Below, piece by piece: positions 7,118 to 12,527 of a stretch of DNA of 12,527 nt. Numbering within the stretch: the first letter of the stretch is position 1; each line of letters starts with the position of its first letter. The DNA comes from Paracoccaceae bacterium (lineage in GTDB: Bacteria; Pseudomonadota; Alphaproteobacteria; Rhodobacterales; Rhodobacteraceae): positions 1 to 12,527 of the forward strand of contig SKWP01000234.1 of the NCBI GenBank assembly GCA_007128865.1, written 5' to 3'. Made by a program: the position numbers and the translations under genes. The notes beneath the pieces were generated by a model. It did not search any database and was not told where the DNA came from. It saw nothing but the letters and a program-made list of their open reading frames with translations.

Positions 7118-7155
7118 CGGCCGCGAGCCCACTCAAGGACAGGCGACAGCCGATC

Positions 7156-8964
7156 ATGGACGACCAGAACAAGAATCTCCTACTCGCCACCGCGCTGAGC
7201 TTTCTGGTGATTGTGGTCTGGTTCATCCTGTTTCCGCCGCCAGAGCCGACCCCGCCCGACCCGGCCGACCAGACCGGTATTGCCGAGGGCACCGGGCTGA
7301 TGCCGCCTTCGCTGCAGGAAGACGGCGACATGACGGCGCCGGCCGCACCGGGCGAGGTTTCTGCGGGCGTGCCGCGGGTTGCCATCGAAACGCCGCGGCT
7401 TCAGGGTTCCATCTCGATGCTGGGTGGCCGGCTCGACGCGCTTTCGCTGCGCAACTACCGCGTCACGCTCGAACCCGATTCCGATACGGTCACCCTGCTG
7501 CGTGCGGTGGGCCAACCCGAGGCATTCTATGCGCTTTACGGCTGGCGCCCCGGCAGCGGGCTGGACTGGTCCGACGTGCCCGGCCCCGAAACCGAATGGG
7601 AACTCTGGAACGGCGACATCCTTGCCCCCAACCGGCCGATCACCCTGCGCTGGCAAAGCGAAGCCGGCCTGACCTTCCTGCGGCGCTTCGAGGTCGACGA
7701 CAACTACATGTTCACGGTCACCCAGAGCGTGCGCAACGATGGCGACCGCGAGGTGCGGCTTGCACCCTACGGAAGCCTGTCGCGGCACGGCACGCCGTCT
7801 GATCTGAGCAATTTCTTCATCCTGCACGAAGGCATGCTCAAGGTCGCCGACGGCCGGCTGACCGAGGACAGCTACAGCAGCATGTCAGGCTATCGCTTCA
7901 ACGAACGCGAGGGCGCCCGCGCCAGCGTTACCGAAGTGACCGCGAACGGCTGGGTCGGCTTTACCGACAAATACTGGATGGCAACGCTGATCCCGCAGCC
8001 AGGACAGCCGTTTACAGCCGTGGCCCGCTACAGCGAATCGCGCGATGTGTTCCAGACCAGGATCGACCTTCCCACCGTCAACCTTGCCCCCGGCGCGACC
8101 GAAGCGGTCTCGTCGATGCTGTTTGCCGGTGCAAAGGAATGGACCACGATCCGCACCTATGAACGCGAACTGGGCATCGACCGCTTCATCGATGCCATCG
8201 ACTGGGGCTGGTTCCATTTCCTGACCAAGCCGATCTTTGCGGTGCTGTACTGGATCAACAGCCAGATCGGCAACATGGGCTGGTCGATCGTGGTGCTGAC
8301 CCTGCTGATCAAGGCGGTTCTGCTTCCGCTGGCCTGGAAATCCTACGTCTCGATGGCGAAGATGAAGGAACTTCAGCCCGAGATGATGAAGATCAAGGAG
8401 CGTGCCGGAGACGACAAGCAGAAGCTGCAGAAGGAAATGATCGAGCTTTACAAGACCAAGAAGGTCAACCCGGCCGCCGGGTGTCTGCCGATCCTGCTGC
8501 AGATTCCGATCTTCTTTGCGCTCTACAAGGTCATCTTCGTCACCATCGAGTTGCGCCATGCCGCCTGGTTCGGTGTGTTCCAGGATCTGTCTTCGCCCGA
8601 CCCGACCTCGATCTGGAACCTGTTCGGGGTCCTGCCCTGGGCGGCACCCGACCCGCACAGTTTCCTGGCGCTGATCTTCATCGGTATCCTGCCGATCCTG
8701 CTGGGCGTGTCGATGTGGTTTCAGATGCGGCTGAACCCGCTGCCGCCCGACCCGATGCAGGCGATGATCTTCAACTGGATGCCGTGGGTGTTCATGTTCA
8801 TCCTGGGCGGCTTTGCATCGGGTCTGGTGCTGTACTGGATCGCCAACAACGTGATCACCTTCACCCAGCAGTATCTGATCATGCGCATGAGCGGACATAC
8901 GCCCGATCTTCTGGGCAACATCACCGCCACCTTCCGGCGCAAGAAGGATACGACGGCGAAGTGA
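7156..8964 (+). CDS. yidC: Membrane protein insertase YidC
   Basis: This 602-residue protein has the Gram-negative YidC layout. An N-terminal helix (about 8-25) starts with MDDQNKNLLLATALSFL, as is usual in alphaproteobacteria. A large periplasmic beta-sandwich (about 70-345) follows, then the conserved C-terminal insertase domain of five helices from about 355 to 585. The conserved coiled loop KMKELQPEMMKIKERAGDDK, the block KKVNPAAGCLPILLQIPIFF and the last-helix motif YWIANNVITFTQQY are all present. The groove position held by Arg366 in E. coli is Lys386 here, still positively charged. YidC inserts and folds inner-membrane proteins, alone or with SecYEG. The usual upstream neighbours rpmH and rnpA are missing; a helicase precedes it instead. 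The ATG has no close ribosome site (AAGGA lies 16 bases upstream). The stop overlaps the next gene as GTGA. Confidence 0.97.
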   Translation: MDDQNKNLLLATALSFLVIVVWFILFPPPEPTPPDPADQTGIAEGTGLMPPSLQEDGDMTAPAAPGEVSAGVPRVAIETPRLQGSISMLGGRLDALSLRNYRVTLEPDSDTVTLLRAVGQPEAFYALYGWRPGSGLDWSDVPGPETEWELWNGDILAPNRPITLRWQSEAGLTFLRRFEVDDNYMFTVTQSVRNDGDREVRLAPYGSLSRHGTPSDLSNFFILHEGMLKVADGRLTEDSYSSMSGYRFNEREGARASVTEVTANGWVGFTDKYWMATLIPQPGQPFTAVARYSESRDVFQTRIDLPTVNLAPGATEAVSSMLFAGAKEWTTIRTYERELGIDRFIDAIDWGWFHFLTKPIFAVLYWINSQIGNMGWSIVVLTLLIKAVLLPLAWKSYVSMAKMKELQPEMMKIKERAGDDKQKLQKEMIELYKTKKVNPAAGCLPILLQIPIFFALYKVIFVTIELRHAAWFGVFQDLSSPDPTSIWNLFGVLPWAAPDPHSFLALIFIGILPILLGVSMWFQMRLNPLPPDPMQAMIFNWMPWVFMFILGGFASGLVLYWIANNVITFTQQYLIMRMSGHTPDLLGNITATFRRKKDTTAK

Positions 8965-9734
8965 GCACGATGGCTAAGCCTGCGCGGCTTGCGCAAATCT
9001 GCCGGCACCCGGTCAAGGCGGCGGGGTTCGAGGAACTGGACAGTATCGAACTGACCGCCGGCGAACCGATGCCGCTGGACAGGCGCTGGGCTGTCGCCCA
9101 CGCTGCCGCCCCCTTCAAGGGCAACCCGGAGGGGTGGGAACGCAAGCAGGCATTCCTGCGCGGCGTCGCTTCGGCCGAACTGATGGCAATCCGGGCGCGC
9201 TGGGATGAGGCCGCGCAGCGCCTTGCCCTGAACCACCCCCGCGCCGGCACCATCACGGCTGATCCGGAATCGCCGGCCGATGCCGCCCGGCTGGTAGACT
9301 GGCTGCGCCCGCTCTGGCCCGAAGGCCGCCCGGCACCCGACCGGCTGGTTCGCCGTGCAAGCGGCGCGCTGGCCGACAACCCCGAACCCTATGTCTCGAT
9401 CCTGAACCTGGCATCGAACCGGGCGCTCGGGCAGCGGCTGGGGCAGGCGTTGTCGATCCACCGCTGGCGTGGCAACCTGTGGGTCGACGGGCTGGCCCCA
9501 TGGGAGGAGTTCGATCTGATCGGGCAGGAAATCGCCATCGGCGCGGTGAGGCTGCGAATCGAACGGCCGATTACCCGCTGCCTTGCCACCGCTGCCAATC
9601 CCGAAACCGGGCGCAGCGATGCCGATACGCTGGGCGCGCTGGAGGATGGATACGGGCATCAGGATTTCGGCGTGTTTGCCGTGGTTGCATCCGGGGGGCG
9701 GCTGCGCATCGGCGACCCGGTAAGCCTGCCATGA
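8961..9734 (+). CDS. MOSC domain-containing protein
   Basis: This protein of about 254-257 residues has an N-terminal MOSC_N-type beta barrel (RHPVKAAGFEELDSIELTAG, then DRRWAVAH) and a C-terminal MOSC domain. The MOSC domain carries the conserved Cys in ITRCLATAANPETG (residue 207 from this start, 204 from the ATG at 8970) and ends in GVFAVVASGGRLRIGDPV. MOSC proteins bind the molybdenum cofactor or carry sulfur on that Cys; related proteins include the YiiM/YcbX group and the C-terminus of the cofactor sulfurase. The substrate here is unknown. Two starts are possible. GTG at 8961 gives a GTGA overlap with the yidC stop, as at every later junction of this operon. ATG at 8970 gives MAKPARLAQICRHPVK, closer to the usual family N-terminus. 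No strong ribosome site decides between them. Confidence 0.88.
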   Translation: MSTMAKPARLAQICRHPVKAAGFEELDSIELTAGEPMPLDRRWAVAHAAAPFKGNPEGWERKQAFLRGVASAELMAIRARWDEAAQRLALNHPRAGTITADPESPADAARLVDWLRPLWPEGRPAPDRLVRRASGALADNPEPYVSILNLASNRALGQRLGQALSIHRWRGNLWVDGLAPWEEFDLIGQEIAIGAVRLRIERPITRCLATAANPETGRSDADTLGALEDGYGHQDFGVFAVVASGGRLRIGDPVSLP

Positions 9735-10381
9735 GCCTCGCGTTTCCGGTGGCCGCGGAGCCGGATCCGGAAACCGCACGGGCCGCACACCGCCTGTTCA
9801 CGGCCGATGTGGCGTTTCTCAAGGGCGTGGTGGCCATGGATGGCCTGCCGCCTGCCGACCGGGTCGAGGTATGCGTTGCCGGCCGTTCGAATGTCGGCAA
9901 GTCCAGCCTGATCAACGCCCTCGCCGAACGCCGGGCGCTGGCGCGAACCTCGTCCACACCCGGCCGCACCCAGGAAATCAACTTCTTCACCCTCGGGACC
10001 AGCCATTATCTGGTTGATTTGCCCGGCTACGGCTTTGCCAAGGCGCCGGTCAATGTTGTCGACCGGTGGCAGGCCCTGCTGCGCGCCTATCTGGCCGGCC
10101 GGCCCAACCTGCGACGCGCCTTCGTGCTGATCGACATGCGGCACGGCATCAAGCCGCCGGACACCGGGATCATGACGCTGCTGGACCGCGCCGCGGTGCC
10201 GTTTCAGGTGGTGCTGACGAAGGCCGACAAGGTCGGCGCTGCCGAACGCGCCCGCGTGCTGGAAGCCGTGCGTACCGGCCTTTCGAAACACCCCGCAGCC
10301 TATCCCGAACTGATCGTCACCTCATCGGAACGCGGCGAGGGGATAGACAGCCTGCGCGCCGTGATCGCGGGGATATCATGA
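9731..10381 (+). CDS. engB: Ribosome biogenesis GTPase EngB (YihA/YsxC)
   Basis: This 216-residue GTPase has all the G motifs: G1 GRSNVGKSS (51-59), the G2 threonine in [13 protein letters not shown]3 DLPGYGFA (Asp96), G4 TKAD (163-166) and a G5-like TSSERGEG near 195-203. The length and the STPGRTQ signature are those of EngB/YihA, an essential GTPase that assists large-subunit ribosome assembly in the cytoplasm. The ATG at 9731 lies in an ATGA overlap with the MOSC gene stop, which supports this start over the much longer open frame reaching back to 9479. The stop forms another ATGA with the mini-ORF that follows. The order yidC - MOSC protein - engB - argB recurs, as far as I recall, in Rhodobacteraceae. 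Confidence 0.96.
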   Translation: MSLAFPVAAEPDPETARAAHRLFTADVAFLKGVVAMDGLPPADRVEVCVAGRSNVGKSSLINALAERRALARTSSTPGRTQEINFFTLGTSHYLVDLPGYGFAKAPVNVVDRWQALLRAYLAGRPNLRRAFVLIDMRHGIKPPDTGIMTLLDRAAVPFQVVLTKADKVGAAERARVLEAVRTGLSKHPAAYPELIVTSSERGEGIDSLRAVIAGIS

Positions 10382-10425
10382 CCCGCGCCCGCACCAACCC
10401 GCCCCTGCCGGACAGCCCATCATGA
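10378..10425 (+). CDS. 15-codon mini-ORF bridging engB and argB
   Basis: Between engB and argB lies a short open frame encoding [15 protein letters not shown]. Its ATG overlaps the engB stop as ATGA (10378-10381), and its TGA overlaps the argB start as ATGA (10422-10425), so it fills the gap exactly. The peptide is rich in proline (four) and has two CGC arginine codons near its start. It could be a coupling device that carries ribosomes from engB into argB, or a leader peptide that senses arginine supply. The latter is inference, and two Arg codons are few for attenuation. It may also be an accident of a gene junction. It does help to choose 10422 as the argB start. I do not recognise a known family. 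Confidence 0.4.
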   Translation: MTRARTNPPLPDSPS

Positions 10426-11318
10426 GAAAGCAGACCGCGATGATGAGAGACTGGATTGCCACCGCCCGCACCCTGTCCGAAGCACTGCCCTACATGCAGC
10501 GCTACACCGGCGCGATCGTGGTCATCAAGCTCGGTGGGCATGCGATGGGCAGCCCCGAGGCGATGGCCGACTTTGCCCGCGACGTGGTTCTGATGCGGCA
10601 GGTCGGGGTCAATCCGGTGATCGTCCATGGCGGCGGTCCGCAGATCAACGACCTGCTGTCAAGGCTGGGTGTGCAATCAAGCTTCGTGCGCGGCAAGCGG
10701 GTGACCGATGCGGCGACCGTCGAAGTGGTGGAAATGGTGCTTTCGGGCCTTGTCGGAAAGCAGATCGTGCAGGCGATCAACGATCAGGGCGGCCGGGCCG
10801 TGGGCCTTTCGGGCAAGGATGCAAACCTCATCGTCTGCACACCCGACGACCCCGAGCTGGGTTTCGTCGGCAAGCCCGATACCGTCAACCCCGAGGTGCT
10901 GCACACGCTGTTTTCGGCGGGGATCATCCCGGTCGTGGCCCCTGTGGGCACCGGCCGGGCGGGCGAAACCTTCAACATCAACGGCGACACCGCCGCCGGG
11001 GCCATCGCGGCGGCGCTCAGGGCCGACCGGCTGCTGCTGCTGACCGATGTCGCTGGCGTGAAGGATGCCGAAGGCCAGGTCATAACCGATCTGCGGCCCG
11101 ATCAGGTGCGCGCCCTGACCGAAGCCGGGGTGATCGCCGGCGGCATGATTCCCAAGACCGAAACCGCGCTGGCGGCCATCGAGGGCGGCGTTCGTGCGGT
11201 GGTGATCCTGGATGGCCGCGCTCCGAACGCCTGCCTGCTGGAATTGTTCACCAACCATGGCGCCGGCAGCCTGATCCGGGACAGCGAGCCGCGCATCCGT
11301 CCACAGCCGGCGCCGTGA
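10422..11318 (+). CDS. argB: Acetylglutamate kinase ArgB
   Basis: This is N-acetyl-L-glutamate kinase, the second step of arginine biosynthesis, using ATP to phosphorylate N-acetylglutamate in the cytoplasm. The 298-residue sequence has [11 protein letters not shown] with the catalytic Lys36, the substrate-binding HGGGPQ (from His69), and [11 protein letters not shown] with Lys245 near the nucleotide. The N-terminal helix [20 protein letters not shown] before the core is typical of hexameric, arginine-inhibited enzymes, so feedback inhibition by arginine is likely. Starts at 10422, 10440 and 10443 are possible. The first forms an ATGA overlap with the mini-ORF stop; the later ones would give the shorter N-terminus MRDWIA. 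The stop overlaps the next gene as GTGA. Confidence 0.97.
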   Translation: MRKQTAMMRDWIATARTLSEALPYMQRYTGAIVVIKLGGHAMGSPEAMADFARDVVLMRQVGVNPVIVHGGGPQINDLLSRLGVQSSFVRGKRVTDAATVEVVEMVLSGLVGKQIVQAINDQGGRAVGLSGKDANLIVCTPDDPELGFVGKPDTVNPEVLHTLFSAGIIPVVAPVGTGRAGETFNINGDTAAGAIAAALRADRLLLLTDVAGVKDAEGQVITDLRPDQVRALTEAGVIAGGMIPKTETALAAIEGGVRAVVILDGRAPNACLLELFTNHGAGSLIRDSEPRIRPQPAP

Positions 11319-11989
11319 ACGCGCCGCCGCCGCCGCTGACCCTTGACCGGGTAACCCAGCTTGCCGGGCCCGAGCGGCTGGCGGTGTTCGGCGCCTTCCA
11401 TCCCGATGTGGATGATGCCCTGCCGCCGGTCGCCGGCACGCTGGTGCTGCTGGGGCCCGACGAACCCGGCTTCTGGCAGCATGTGAATGCTGCGCCGGAA
11501 TTCGCCGATGGCGCGCCTGACCCGCTCGACCGCTGGTCGCGTCGGGTGATCGGGCGGATAGCCTGTGCGCTGGGGGGCAAGGCCCGGTTTCCCTTTGGCG
11601 GGCCGCCCTTTGCGCCGTTCCAGCGCTGGGCGTTGCGCTCGGGGCGGGCATGGGTATCGCCGGTGGGGCTTCTGGTCCATGACCGGGCCGGGCTCATGCT
11701 GTCCTATCGCGGCGCGCTGTTGCTGCCGGGCCGGTTGCCGCTGCCCGAGGCGCCGGGCCCGGCCCCCTGCGAAGGCTGCAGCCAGCCCTGCCTTTCGGCC
11801 TGCCCCGCGGGCGCACTTGGCGCACAGGGATATGACGTGCCGGCCTGCCATGCCTTTCTGGATACCGCCGAGGGCGGCGATTGCATGGCGCGCGGCTGCG
11901 GCGTGCGGCGCGCCTGTCCGGTCTCGGCCGCCTATGGTCGCCGCCCCGAACAATCGGCCTTTCACATGCGGAGCTTTCATAACCGATGA
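11315..11989 (+). CDS. QueG-like iron-sulfur (ferredoxin-type) protein
   Basis: This 224-residue protein starts with GTG in a GTGA overlap with the argB stop. Eight cysteines near the C-terminus form two sets. The first is Cys152, 155, 159 and 163, in [13 protein letters not shown]. The second is Cys178, 190, 195 and 201, ending in CP. Together they could hold two [4Fe-4S] clusters. The layout (a GLL...[10 protein letters not shown] strand region followed by CxxCxxxCxxxCPxGAL) recalls the ferredoxin-like part of epoxyqueuosine reductase QueG. The protein is much shorter than QueG (about 350-380 residues), and I see no clear cobalamin-binding module. Its substrate and partner are unknown. No signal peptide is seen, so it is probably cytoplasmic. 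Its stop overlaps the SixA-type gene as ATGA. Confidence 0.8.
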   Translation: MNAPPPPLTLDRVTQLAGPERLAVFGAFHPDVDDALPPVAGTLVLLGPDEPGFWQHVNAAPEFADGAPDPLDRWSRRVIGRIACALGGKARFPFGGPPFAPFQRWALRSGRAWVSPVGLLVHDRAGLMLSYRGALLLPGRLPLPEAPGPAPCEGCSQPCLSACPAGALGAQGYDVPACHAFLDTAEGGDCMARGCGVRRACPVSAAYGRRPEQSAFHMRSFHNR

Positions 11990-12507
11990 CCTTGCGCCTG
12001 ATCCTGACCCGCCACGCCAAATCCGCATGGGATGATCCGCTGCTGACCGATCATGACCGCATCCTGAACGCGCGCGGCCGCGATGCCGCGGATCGTATCG
12101 GTGACTGGCTGCGCCGGCAGGGGTACGTTCCCGATGCGGCGCTGGTGTCATCGGCCCTGCGCACCCGCGAAACCTGGGATCGCATCGCCGCGCGGCTTGG
12201 CAACGCGCCAGAGCCGGTAATCTGCCCCGATCTTTATCACTGCGGCAGCGACAGGATGCTGGAACGGCTGCGCGCGGCGCCGGCGGTGGGCTGCGTGCTG
12301 ATGCTGGGCCACAACCCCGGCATTGCGCGGCTGGCCGATGAGCTGCTTTCCCGGCGGCCGTCGCATCCGCGGTTTTCCGGCTATCCGACCGCTGCCACGC
12401 TGGTTGCCGATTTTCCCGCGCAAGGCTGGCCGGACATCCGCCCCGGCACCGCCGAGGAAGTTGCCTTTGTGATCCCGCGCGAATTGCCGGCAGCCGAGCC
12501 CGGCTGA
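11986..12507 (+). CDS. SixA-type phosphohistidine phosphatase (histidine phosphatase superfamily)
   Basis: This 173-residue protein is of the branch 1 histidine phosphatase family. It has the N-terminal LTRHAKS motif with catalytic His10 (Arg9 before it, RHG-like with Ala), a VSSALRTRETW block that supplies the second conserved arginine, and a second histidine in LMLGHNPGI (His109). Short single-domain members with RHAKS and GHNPG are usually called SixA; E. coli SixA removes phosphate from a histidine of a phosphotransfer domain. The substrate here is not known. The ATG at 11986 overlaps the stop of the iron-sulfur gene (ATGA), so it is the last visible gene of the coupled operon. No family residue appears to be missing. 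Confidence 0.9.
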   Translation: MTLRLILTRHAKSAWDDPLLTDHDRILNARGRDAADRIGDWLRRQGYVPDAALVSSALRTRETWDRIAARLGNAPEPVICPDLYHCGSDRMLERLRAAPAVGCVLMLGHNPGIARLADELLSRRPSHPRFSGYPTAATLVADFPAQGWPDIRPGTAEEVAFVIPRELPAAEPG

Positions 12508-12527
12508 TTACCCGCCGGTTCCGTCCG

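Noticed and set aside
7885..8898. 337-codon minus-strand open frame opposite yidC
   Set aside because: It is His/Gln/Arg/Asp-rich, the typical antisense reading of a membrane protein gene, with no recognisable domain.
8481..8960. Long open frame running into the MOSC gene from inside yidC (start at 8481)
   Set aside because: It overlaps the conserved insertase domain of YidC in another frame and encodes an Arg/Pro/Ala-rich sequence with no family features. The MOSC homology begins only after 8970.
9479..9730. Upstream extension of the engB frame
   Set aside because: It lies over the MOSC domain, has no family similarity, and the ATGA overlap at 9731 gives the normal EngB length.
12500..12518. 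Possible terminator hairpin after the SixA gene (CCGGC/GCCGG)
   Set aside because: The stem is only five bases, the loop contains the stop codon, there is no T-run, and the window ends nine bases later.

Overview
The window is a GC-rich, densely packed stretch with every gene on the + strand. It looks like the chromosome of an alphaproteobacterium, most likely in the Rhodobacteraceae (Rhodobacter/Paracoccus-like). The reasons are high GC, a Tad pilus cluster of the alphaproteobacterial layout, the YidC N-terminus typical of that group, and the order yidC - MOSC protein - engB - argB. No tRNA, rRNA, CRISPR array, insertion sequence or phage gene is visible.

Bases 1-4556 are the end of a Tad/Flp (type IVc) pilus secretion cluster. 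They hold the 3' end of tadB, then tadC, two successive TPR lipoproteins (the second is TadD-like), a small A24 prepilin peptidase (tadV/cpaA type), and an AAA+ ATPase of unknown role with a winged-helix-like N-terminus. TadB and TadC form the inner-membrane platform, the peptidase would process the pilins, and the TPR lipoproteins probably help assemble or place the machine. The ATPase is the least understood member.

Bases 4605-7022 encode a large Lhr-like DEXH helicase of the ligase-associated DNA-damage-response class. Its usual partner genes (nuclease PdeM, exonuclease, ATP-dependent ligase) are not beside it.

Bases 7023-7155 are the longest gap. It holds nested inverted repeats and a possible promoter for the next operon.

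Bases 7156-12507 are one tightly coupled operon: yidC, a MOSC-domain protein, engB/yihA, a 15-codon mini-ORF, argB, a QueG-like double-cluster iron-sulfur protein, and a SixA-type phosphohistidine phosphatase. Every junction can be read as a 4-base ATGA or GTGA stop/start overlap, so translation is probably coupled along the whole run.

Most of the content is conserved housekeeping or pilus machinery. The points most worth a second look are the mini-ORF that bridges engB and argB, the nested inverted repeat before yidC, the non-standard start of the first TPR lipoprotein, and the pilus-linked AAA+ ATPase. I found no convincing wholly new defence or mobile system.
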